DNA of 14,241 bases from Bacillota bacterium. Lineage in GTDB: Bacteria; Bacillota; Dethiobacteria; DTU022. A program made the translations under genes and the position numbers. Location: assembly GCA_012510325.1 (NCBI GenBank), contig JAAZIG010000102.1:1-14241 (forward strand), in the 5' to 3' direction. Of the stretch, positions 1 to 6,396 are shown one piece after another (within the stretch, counting starts at the first letter, position 1; every line of letters starts with the position of its first letter). The notes beneath the pieces are model-generated. The model was not told the origin of the DNA and did not search any database. It was given only the letters and a program-made list of their open reading frames with translations.

Positions 1-369
1 AGAGATGAAGGAAAAGAGATGGGCGAGGCAGGATCGCTGCCGCACTCCGCTGTGATAACCTGAGCCGGTGAGGACAGTCAGAGTTTTCCCACCAGGCTGA
101 AGGGAAGAAGAGCGGTATCGCTGACCGACAACCAGGCTGGACCGCCTTGAGCACCCTTGCACTGGCAATGGAGGCAACGCGACAGAAAGGCCCCTCCCCA
201 AGGCAGCTATCAGAGGCGGAAGGCTGTTGTGGCTAACCCTCCGCCCCTTTATCTGGTTCAGCCTGCCGCTCCCCATAGCAAAGCCGGATCAACAATCAGG
301 CTTGCTCCGCCTTTGTTACCCTTTTTCAGGGGAGCCGTTTTCCCGCTCCCGGCAGGGCCCTCCATCTGT
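1..369. other. Gene-free region with weak riboswitch-like motifs
   Basis: No reading frame here has a convincing start, ribosome binding site or recognisable product; the plus-strand frame opening at 157 runs antisense into the S1P-lyase-like gene and is treated as its shadow. On the plus strand, about 30-150 contains, in this order, CTCCGCTGTGATAA, CCCACC, GGGAAGAAG and ACCAGGCTGGACC. That order recalls the core, the CCACTG/GGGAAGG arm and the final B12 box of a cobalamin riboswitch. The match is loose, the 5' part would lie at or beyond the window edge, and no plus-strand gene follows, so it is not called as a riboswitch. A GGCGGA...TCCGCC hairpin at 215-245 has a 19-nt loop and no T tract. 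Confidence 0.5.
330..350 (-). terminator. Hairpin just after the S1P-lyase-like gene
   Basis: The arms GGGAGC and GCTCCC (330-335 and 345-350) are separated by nine bases and lie about 20 bases past the stop codon of the minus-strand operon. There is no T tract on either strand, so an intrinsic terminator is only possible; it could be a 3'-end stabilising hairpin or chance. Confidence 0.25.
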
Positions 370-1731
370 CTAGTACGGCATCTTCATCTCCGGACCGTAG
401 ATCTGCTCCATCATCTTGAGGACCTCTTTTTTAACCAGGCCCCGCAGCGGCACCTTGGCGATCATCCCGTAGAGAGCAGCATTTCCCTGCTTGGCCAGGG
501 AGGGATCGGCCAGCACCCGCTCCACCGACTGCTTCAGGTCGGTAACAAATTTGTCAACAATGCGCTCGTGCAGCGGCGTAACCATGGCGTGCAGCGCTTC
601 CGGCCGCTGCAAGCGGTCGACGAGCCAGCCTTGTTCCTCCATAACGTCCCCCACCGCGTAGATGTTGGCCTTTTTCGCGGTGGAACGGTACGCAAAGACG
701 CTCATCTCGGGATTGCTCAGGATCTCCAGCTCGGGGATGGAGCGAATTCCCTCCTGCAAGGCCCTTGTTGTCTCCATCACCCGGCGGGCCAGCTCCAGGT
801 AACCGTCCATCCCGAGCGCTTTTAGCGCCGCCCAGGCTGCGGCGATAGCCCCGCCGGGCCGCGTCCCCAGCAAAGCCGGTGAGATGAAGACCCCGCCGGG
901 CCAGCTTTCGTGGACAAAGAACTGGTGCTTCAGGTAGTCCATATCGCGGTAGAGGATCACCGAAGCCCCCTTGGCGCTGTACCCATATTTGTGGACATCC
1001 GCCGAGATGGAGGTGACGCCGGGCACCCTGAAATCGAACGGCGGAACCTCGCCGCCCAACTGCTCCACGAAGGGCAGCAAAAAGCCGCCGAGGCAGCTGT
1101 CCACATGAAAGGGCAGATTGTGCTCAAGAGCCAGGGCGCCGAGCTCGCCAATGGGGTCGATCACCCCATGCGGATAGGAGGGTGCCGAGCCGACAATGAG
1201 GACCGTATTTTTGTTGATCCGCTTCCGCACCGCCTCCACATCGACCCGCAGATCGCTTCGCAGCGGTGCATGGACCATCTTCACCCCGAAATAGCGCGCC
1301 GCCTTTTCCCAGGCGACGTGGATCGATTCCGGGGCGATCATCTCCGGCTTTCTGGAGCGGAACACTTTTTTGGCGGCAGCCCGGTCGCGGTAAGCCATCA
1401 CCGGCAGCAGGCAGCTCTCCGTCCCCCCCGAGGTCATCGTTCCGACCACGTTACCGTCCCCCTGCAGCAGGGCGGCGCTCATCCGGACCACTTCATGCTC
1501 GAAACGCTTCAGGCTTTTAAAAGCCATGGGGTTGAGGGCGTTCTCGGAGAAATACAGGGCAAAGGCGTCGATCAAAAAACGGGTATGCTCCTCGCCCAGA
1601 TAGTAAACCAGACTCCAGGTTTTCGAATCTCTGTAGTTGGCGTCACCTTCTTTGAAGCGGCGCAGCATCTCCAGAACTTCGTCGTGGCCCAGCCCTTTTT
1701 CCGGGATCTTTGGATGTTCACTGTCAGCCAT
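370..1731 (-). CDS. PLP-dependent sphingosine-1-phosphate lyase family protein
   Basis: This 453-residue protein belongs to the fold-type I PLP enzymes of the group II decarboxylase/S1P lyase branch. The PLP-lysine motif SISADVHKYGY (241-251, Schiff-base Lys248) and the following QFFVHESWPGGVFISP...GTRPGG block closely follow eukaryotic S1P lyase. TSGGTES (100-106) should contact the cofactor phosphate and HVDSCLGG (209-216) holds the pyridine-contacting Asp. S1P lyase splits phosphorylated sphingoid bases into a long-chain aldehyde and phosphoethanolamine. The N-terminal membrane anchor of the eukaryotic enzymes is missing, so the protein should be cytosolic. The start is supported by GGGAGG (1739-1744), seven bases upstream. 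The gene begins 25 bases after the DUF819 stop, which implies one operon. The family is clear, but the real substrate is not: a phosphorylated long-chain base or another amine or amino acid are both possible in a bacterium with no visible sphingolipid genes. Confidence 0.9.
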   Translation of the reverse strand: MADSEHPKIPEKGLGHDEVLEMLRRFKEGDANYRDSKTWSLVYYLGEEHTRFLIDAFALYFSENALNPMAFKSLKRFEHEVVRMSAALLQGDGNVVGTMTSGGTESCLLPVMAYRDRAAAKKVFRSRKPEMIAPESIHVAWEKAARYFGVKMVHAPLRSDLRVDVEAVRKRINKNTVLIVGSAPSYPHGVIDPIGELGALALEHNLPFHVDSCLGGFLLPFVEQLGGEVPPFDFRVPGVTSISADVHKYGYSAKGASVILYRDMDYLKHQFFVHESWPGGVFISPALLGTRPGGAIAAAWAALKALGMDGYLELARRVMETTRALQEGIRSIPELEILSNPEMSVFAYRSTAKKANIYAVGDVMEEQGWLVDRLQRPEALHAMVTPLHERIVDKFVTDLKQSVERVLADPSLAKQGNAALYGMIAKVPLRGLVKKEVLKMMEQIYGPEMKMPY

Positions 1732-1738
1732 TTAAATG

Positions 1739-1744
1739 CCTCCC
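1739..1744 (-). promoter_or_regulatory. RBS for S1P-lyase-like gene
   Basis: GGGAGG on the minus strand, seven bases before the ATG at 1731. It lies in the 25-base gap after the DUF819 stop and fixes the start of the downstream gene. Confidence 0.75.
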
Positions 1745-1756
1745 TGAATCTCTGTT

Positions 1757-2911
1757 TTAGAATAGTGATCTTAGAATATAAGAGAAGGAAATTCCAAGAT
1801 AGTTGCCGATGGCGTAACCGATAATTCCCGTATAAAGACCGGATAAGATGATCTCCCTGTTTTTCAGGGCGTTGGCCACAACGGGGACGAAAGGCGGCGA
1901 ACAGATCGCCGAAGTCGAGGTGATGATCATGGTGTCGGTGTCGATCCTGAAGATCCGACAGAGCAGTGCATGCAGAAGCAGCGACCCGAAGATACAGAAG
2001 ATAACAAAGCCCAGGATGGGCCAGTTCACCCGGGTGAAAAGCTCTTTCAAATTGGCCATCGATCCGACCACGAGGCAGAAGATATAGATCAGGTACATCC
2101 CCGCCTGAAAGGTTTTCTTGATCGCCCGGACCCGCGGAATAAACGCACAGGAAATTCCCAAAGTGGTAATGGCCAAAATGGTCACGGCATCGCCGTATTC
2201 CTCCGGGAATAGTCCGGCCAGGCCGACGGAAATGCCCAGGATTACCACCGCCAGCACGAAAGCACCGAGCAGGGATGGCAGGGTTTTGCGGCTGAAAATA
2301 CCGCTATAAGAATCGATCGCCTCCGTCTCAGCGGCGCCGTTCAGGGCAAGCTCGCCGCTTCTGCGTTCAAACTTGGGGAGAAAAAGATTGAACAGCCTTT
2401 GGGCGATGGAGCAGAAGAAGAGGATGTAGAGGAGTGAGATGACGGTGTCATAGGTATGCATGGTGATATAGATCCCCGAATCCACATGAAGCGCCGTCTT
2501 GATCGCCGCCAGGTTGGGCGTCCCCCCGGTATAGAGTCCCACAGCCATCCCTCCCAGCTGCCAGGCAAAAGGAGCTTCGCGGATGAGCATAAATCCGCCA
2601 AAAGCGACGACAAGAATGGAAATTGTCGCCAGAAGCATGGACAGGGTCGCCTTGCCGGCCAGGCGGGACCAGGCCTTCACATCCATGGAGAAGAGCAGCA
2701 GCGGCAGAGCCAGGGCTACCGCAGCCGAGGTGAGGGTATCCTGCATCTCCACCGCCGCCACGGAGAAGGTGAAATAATTGCCCACAAGCATCCCCGCAAG
2801 GTAGCAGATGATCACGGCGCCAATTTTATCGATCAGCGGAAAGCGGTAACAAAGATAGATCACCAGAGCGGGAAAAAGAAAATAGAATCCGATCAGCGCA
2901 GCCAAACCCAT
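1757..2911 (-). CDS. DUF819 family integral membrane protein
   Basis: This very hydrophobic protein of 384 residues has about ten predicted membrane segments. It carries the family signatures GLYTGGTPNLAAI (around 125-137) and STSAICSPPFVPVVA (around 332-346). Both lie at helix breaks, as in transporters with internally repeated halves. DUF819 proteins (Bacillus YjcL type) have no settled function and are usually regarded as carriers for small organic anions or related compounds. I chose the ATG at 2911 over the in-frame ATG at 2932: the sequence AGGAAGGAAG lies between them at the right distance to be the ribosome binding site for 2911, and translation from 2932 would read through it. It is the first gene of an operon with the S1P-lyase-like enzyme, so it may move a substrate or product of that enzyme; this is inference from position only. 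Confidence 0.88.
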   Translation of the reverse strand: MGLAALIGFYFLFPALVIYLCYRFPLIDKIGAVIICYLAGMLVGNYFTFSVAAVEMQDTLTSAAVALALPLLLFSMDVKAWSRLAGKATLSMLLATISILVVAFGGFMLIREAPFAWQLGGMAVGLYTGGTPNLAAIKTALHVDSGIYITMHTYDTVISLLYILFFCSIAQRLFNLFLPKFERRSGELALNGAAETEAIDSYSGIFSRKTLPSLLGAFVLAVVILGISVGLAGLFPEEYGDAVTILAITTLGISCAFIPRVRAIKKTFQAGMYLIYIFCLVVGSMANLKELFTRVNWPILGFVIFCIFGSLLLHALLCRIFRIDTDTMIITSTSAICSPPFVPVVANALKNREIILSGLYTGIIGYAIGNYLGISFSYILRSLF

Positions 2912-3328
2912 GGTCAACACTTCCTTCCTCATGCATAATCGGCGCTAATATTTTTACCGCGATGAACATCTCTTCCGGTAGCGAGGCAGTCACGAACACA
3001 GAGCAAGGACCCTTGAGTTTAATGACAGGGCTGAGTTGATTACAGCGAAACGGCACCGGGCCAACATGATCGGTCCGCCGGAATTATCTTCGTGATCGAA
3101 CCTGCAATTTCCTACCAGCCCGACCCCTTTGATCCCCCTTCATTAAGACATACCGTTCCAAGCGCCCCCTCATCTTCAAACGATCCCGCGCAATATTTGA
3201 TCCCGCTGCCCCGCCAGACGCCGTCTCCGCCGGGAAGTATTTCTGCTGCAGTCGTGGAGATAATGAAACCGGGATCCTCAACAGACAGGGTCGGAGCAAA
3301 TAATGAAGGATGAAAGGGGCTTTCCACG
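2912..3328. other. Divergent intergenic region, no gene called
   Basis: About 417 bases separate the divergent DUF819 and alkyltransferase-like genes. A plus-strand frame from a GTG at 3092 to 3313 would give a 73-residue Pro/Ser-rich peptide, but it has no ribosome binding site, no recognisable domain and no clear codon bias, so it is not called. No convincing -35/-10 pair was found on either strand, although promoters for both flanking genes must lie here. No strong hairpin or repeat was seen. Confidence 0.5.
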
Positions 3329-3865
3329 ATGACAGCGGAAGAGATCGCCAACTTTTTTGAGACAGACACTTTCAGCGTAACTTTCTCCCCCCGGGGACTG
3401 CAATATCTCTCCCTGAAAAGCAAAAAAGGCACCCGGCTCATCGAGCTGATGCTCATTGAAAAACACGGACCGGATCCTGAAAGCAAGCTGATCATCGATG
3501 AAACCCGTAACTTTTTGCAGACCGGTCGGCACAAAATGCCCCTCGATTTGACCGCTTTTACAGATTTCCAGCAATCTGTTTTTAGGGCGGTCGGTGAAAT
3601 TGAGCCCGGCACGGTTGCCTTTTATGGTGATGTCGCCGCAGCCATCGGCAATCCCGGGGCTGCCCGGGCTGTCGGCAGCACCGTCACCAAAAATCCCGTC
3701 TCCTTCTTCCTGCCCACCCACCGGGTGCTGCCCCGAAAAGGGATCGCCATCTGCAGAACCGGGGCGGGCCATTTAAGGGAGAAACTCCTGGCGCATGAAG
3801 GGCACGATCTCTCGAAACTCCGGGGCAACTATATCTGTACACGAAAAAAAAGCTGCCTGGAATAG
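3329..3865 (+). CDS. O6-alkylguanine-DNA alkyltransferase homologue with Thr at the catalytic Cys position
   Basis: The 178-residue protein has the architecture of the Ogt/MGMT family: a poorly conserved N-terminal domain (about 1-72) and a DNA-binding/active-site domain (about 75-160). Conserved features include FQQSVFRAV (80-88), the base-flipping Tyr99 in AFYGDVA, the arginine finger Arg113 in AARAVG, the NP pair (122-123) and the terminal GxxxxxKLLxxE block. The family's invariant PCHR active site reads PTHR here (129-132), with Thr130 coded ACC. Two base changes separate ACC from a Cys codon, so a single read error is unlikely to explain it. Without the Cys the protein cannot be a normal suicide methyltransferase. 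It may act like alkyltransferase-like proteins (ATLs; Trp or Ala at this site), which bind O6-alkylguanine and hand it to nucleotide excision repair. The start is supported by AAAGGGG at 3313-3319. It is apparently monocistronic. Confidence 0.85.
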   Translation: MTAEEIANFFETDTFSVTFSPRGLQYLSLKSKKGTRLIELMLIEKHGPDPESKLIIDETRNFLQTGRHKMPLDLTAFTDFQQSVFRAVGEIEPGTVAFYGDVAAAIGNPGAARAVGSTVTKNPVSFFLPTHRVLPRKGIAICRTGAGHLREKLLAHEGHDLSKLRGNYICTRKKSCLE

Positions 3866-3948
3866 CCTGCCGAAAAACACCCGCTGTCAGCCAAAATCCT
3901 GCTCCGAGCGGCCGTTTGAGGAACGAAAGGAGCAAATAGAGTGAACTG

Positions 3949-3957
3949 TGTTATAAT
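3949..3957 (+). promoter_or_regulatory. Extended -10 promoter for the radical SAM gene
   Basis: TGTTATAAT is a perfect extended -10 element (TGn plus TATAAT at 3952-3957). No consensus -35 stands 16-18 bases upstream, which is typical of extended -10 promoters. Transcription would start near 3964 and leave a leader of about 100 bases before the ATG at 4065. Confidence 0.55.
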
Positions 3958-4052
3958 TTAAGCGGCGATTGTCAGACCCAGCTTCACCATGCTCTGCGAA
4001 TGAGGCCGCACTGCTAACCGGACACCGCTTTAGAGGCCAAGGACAAACAAGC

Positions 4053-4058
4053 AGGTGA
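4053..4058 (+). promoter_or_regulatory. RBS for radical SAM gene
   Basis: AGGTGA, six bases before the ATG at 4065. It supports this start even though the recognisable radical SAM domain begins only about 38 residues later. Confidence 0.65.
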
Positions 4059-4064
4059 TACCAA

Positions 4065-5339
4065 ATGTTCACCGCATTGCTCACCAGGGCAATCCGGCGG
4101 CGCCTGGTCGGACCGGAACAGAGGTTTTCCTTTCAGGCGGCAAAAAATATCGATCCGGGGCCGCTTGAAAGAACCGGTCTCTACATCCATATCCCTTTCT
4201 GCAAGAACCTCTGCCCCTACTGCCCCTACAACAAGATCCGCTATGAGCGAAAGCTGGCGGGGCCGTATCTTCAGGCTCTGCTCGAAGAGGTGGAACAGTA
4301 CTACAACCGCATCGGCAAAGCGGAGATCACCTCCATCTATATCGGCGGCGGTACTCCCACCAATTTGATCGACGAACTGGGAACCGTTTTAAGCCGGATC
4401 AGGGAAAGGTTCCATCTTGTCGGTGATATCTGTATCGAGACCAACCCGGAAGATATCAACGGGGAAAACATTGACAAGCTGCTTCAATGCGGGGTCAACC
4501 TGGTCAGCCTGGGCGGGCAGAGCTTTAACAACCGCCATCTGGAGTTGCTCGGCCGGAGTTATGATGCCGCTGTCCTGGAACGCTCTCTCGAACTGGTCCT
4601 TGCCGCCGGCTTCAAGTCGGTCAACCTCGACCTGATGTTTGCCCTGCCGGGGCAGACCGCGGCGGAGGTGGAAGAAGACCTGAACAGAGCGCTCTTGAGC
4701 GGGGCAAATCAGATCACCGCCTACCCGCTGTTCTCTTTTCCCTATTCCACGGTCGGCCGCTACCGCAGGCTAAAAAAGGTGAAGATGCCAAACCTGGCGG
4801 TGCGAAGAAAAATGTACCGCACCATCCACAACTTTTTTTTGGAGCACGGGTTCCACCGGGTTTCCGTGTGGGGCTTTTTGCAAGGCGAAACACCGCGCTA
4901 CTCATCGGTAACCAGAGAGCGCTATATCGGCCTGGGCGCCGGAGCCGGTTCGCATGTGCCGGGCCTCTTTTACCTGAACACCTTTTCCGTGGATCGGTAT
5001 ATCGACAGCTGCCGAAACGGAAAGCTGCCGGTGGCCCTGAAGATGAACTTTACCAAAATGATGGAGCTGTATTACTGGCTTTACTGGCGCTTTTACGATA
5101 CCTATATCCCCAAAAAAGAGCTCTTCATCCTCTTCGGCGGGGACAACCGGGAGCTGCAGATGCTGCTGCGTCTTCTATCCGCCTTCAAGATGGCTACAGA
5201 CGAGGGCGATGAGATCGCCCTCAATGAACGGGGCTCTTTTTGGCTGCACCTGCTGCAGAACTACTTTGTGCTGCCCTATATCAACCGGATCTGGACCGTG
5301 GCGCAAAAGAACCCTTATCCAAGCGAGGTCGACTTTTAG
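4065..5339 (+). CDS. HemN/HemW-like radical SAM protein
   Basis: This 424-residue radical SAM enzyme is of the coproporphyrinogen-III-dehydrogenase-like group. The cluster motif is CKNLCPYC (Cys46, Cys50, Cys53), directly after GLYIHIPF as in HemN/HemW. It is followed by the SAM-contacting YIGGGTPT (92-99), IETNPED (124-130), VSLGGQSF (147-154), LDLMFALPGQT (188-198) and a HemN C-terminal segment with YIGLGAGAGSH (287-297). The extra Cys of true HemN (the CxC after the motif) is absent: the sequence reads CPYNK, closer to HemW or the ChuW/HutW haem-handling group. The 38-residue N-terminal extension is basic and of unknown role. No haem biosynthesis or haem uptake gene is adjacent, so the function stays at family level: oxidative decarboxylation of a porphyrinogen, haem insertion or degradation, or another SAM reaction. 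It is followed by a 184-base gap and a separately promoted ZIP gene. Confidence 0.87.
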   Translation: MFTALLTRAIRRRLVGPEQRFSFQAAKNIDPGPLERTGLYIHIPFCKNLCPYCPYNKIRYERKLAGPYLQALLEEVEQYYNRIGKAEITSIYIGGGTPTNLIDELGTVLSRIRERFHLVGDICIETNPEDINGENIDKLLQCGVNLVSLGGQSFNNRHLELLGRSYDAAVLERSLELVLAAGFKSVNLDLMFALPGQTAAEVEEDLNRALLSGANQITAYPLFSFPYSTVGRYRRLKKVKMPNLAVRRKMYRTIHNFFLEHGFHRVSVWGFLQGETPRYSSVTRERYIGLGAGAGSHVPGLFYLNTFSVDRYIDSCRNGKLPVALKMNFTKMMELYYWLYWRFYDTYIPKKELFILFGGDNRELQMLLRLLSAFKMATDEGDEIALNERGSFWLHLLQNYFVLPYINRIWTVAQKNPYPSEVDF

Positions 5340-5391
5340 GGAAACAGACTGCCGGCCCCATGCCCCCAGCGGCGCTGCCGCCGAGGGCCTG

Positions 5392-5421
5392 TTGACAGCG
5401 GCGGCGCAGTAAAGCTATACT
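5392..5421 (+). promoter_or_regulatory. Sigma-A/70 promoter for the ZIP gene
   Basis: TTGACA (5392-5397), an 18-base spacer and TATACT (5416-5421) form a strong housekeeping promoter. Transcription should start near 5428, giving a leader of about 95 bases. I did not recognise a known metal riboswitch in that leader. The promoter lies in the GC-rich gap after the radical SAM gene and makes the ZIP gene independently transcribed. Confidence 0.7.
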
Positions 5422-5512
5422 TACTCCGGGGAAAAGCAGGGCCGCGAGAATAAAGAGCTTCTTCCGCTATAGATGGCAGTCAACCTCGTTTGGCACACAC
5501 AATCTCCCTGAC

Positions 5513-5517
5513 GGAGG
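5513..5517 (+). promoter_or_regulatory. RBS for ZIP transporter
   Basis: GGAGG, six bases before the ATG at 5524. It fixes the start and excludes the overlapping out-of-frame start at 5490. Confidence 0.8.
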
Positions 5518-5523
5518 ACCTAG

Positions 5524-6267
5524 ATGGATCTATCGTTTATCATACGGATCACCGTTATCGGTTTGCTGGCGGGAACCGTGGGGACCGGCAGCGGCGGCCT
5601 GGCAATCTTGTTCACAAAAGAGATAAAGCCCCGCTTTCTCAGTCTCATCCTCGGCTTTGCCGGTGGAATGATGCTCGATGTCACCTTCCTGGAATTAATC
5701 CCCGAATCGATTGAGCAGGGAGGCTTTTTCTACGGCATCACCGGCCTGGCCGGCGGTATCGTCATCTTCCTGCTGCTCGATATCGCACTGCCTCATTTCC
5801 ATCATTACACCGATGAAAGCCGGCAGGGACACTACCGAAAGATGGGAATTTTGCTCGGTATCGGCATCGCCCTGCACAATATCCCGGAGGGGCTGGCCAT
5901 CGGCACAGGCTACGTTTCCAGTGAATCGCTGGGCGTAGGACTGGCCCTCATTATCGGCATCCACAACTTTCCGGAAGGGCTGGCCATGGCGGTGGCCATG
6001 GATGCCGGAGGAAACAACAAAATTAAGACTCTGGTCGCAACCGTGCTCGCCGGTTTGCCCATGGGTCTGGGCGCTTTTTTGGGAGCGGTGCTCGGCGGGA
6101 TCTCACCGGTCGCCCTCAGCCTTTCGCTCGGCTTTGCCGGCGGAGCGATGCTTTTCATCACCTGCGACGAGCTCCTGCCCGACGCCCATAGATTATCCCA
6201 GGGCTACTCGGCAACAGTGGGCCTGCTTTTGGGAGTGGTCGCCGGGATTCTGATCATCGGTTCGTAG
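5524..6267 (+). CDS. ZIP family divalent metal transporter
   Basis: This 247-residue membrane protein has about eight hydrophobic segments, the usual count for the ZIP (SLC39/ZupT/GufA-like) family, which imports Zn2+, Fe2+ or Mn2+. The two metal-site helices carry the paired signatures HNIPEG (118-123) and HNFPEG (147-152), both preceded by small residues. Further conserved acidic positions are seen in FLELIPES (55-62) and CDELLPDAH (214-222). A short His-containing loop, HFHHYTDESRQGH (91-103), precedes the first metal helix and matches the variable cytosolic metal-binding loop of the family. The metal cannot be read from sequence. The gene has its own promoter (TTGACA-18-TATACT) and is closed by a strong hairpin at 6314-6343, so it is monocistronic. 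It is convergent with the lemA-DUF2207 operon. Confidence 0.93.
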   Translation: MDLSFIIRITVIGLLAGTVGTGSGGLAILFTKEIKPRFLSLILGFAGGMMLDVTFLELIPESIEQGGFFYGITGLAGGIVIFLLLDIALPHFHHYTDESRQGHYRKMGILLGIGIALHNIPEGLAIGTGYVSSESLGVGLALIIGIHNFPEGLAMAVAMDAGGNNKIKTLVATVLAGLPMGLGAFLGAVLGGISPVALSLSLGFAGGAMLFITCDELLPDAHRLSQGYSATVGLLLGVVAGILIIGS

Positions 6268-6313
6268 AAACAGAAAAAGAACCGCTCTTCAGACAGTCCG
6301 CTAAATAATGATG

Positions 6314-6350
6314 AAGTGACCGGGAATTAATTCCCGGTCACTTTTGTTTG
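6314..6350 (+). terminator. Rho-independent terminator after the ZIP gene
   Basis: A perfect 30-base palindrome (6314-6343) contains GTGACCGGGAATT in its left arm and the exact complement in its right arm, followed by TTTTGTTTG. It lies 46 bases after the ZIP stop and 54 bases from the end of the convergent DUF2207 gene. The T-rich flank on the plus strand favours the ZIP transcript; the minus side has only a short TT, so use by the convergent gene is possible but weaker. Confidence 0.85.
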
Positions 6351-6396
6351 AACTCATCTTCGAAACCATAAATCTGAGCTGCTCCGCCTCGATGCT

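Noticed and set aside
157..825. Plus-strand frame of 222 codons from 157
   Set aside because: Most of it is antisense to the S1P-lyase-like gene, with no family resemblance and a composition typical of a reverse-strand shadow.
3092..3313. 73-codon Pro/Ser-rich frame starting with GTG upstream of the alkyltransferase-like gene
   Set aside because: No ribosome binding site, no recognisable domain and no convincing codon bias. Its closeness to the next gene is suggestive but not enough.
5340..5391. Terminator hairpin after the radical SAM gene
   Set aside because: Several GC-rich self-complementary pieces exist but only imperfect pairing was found and no T tract follows.
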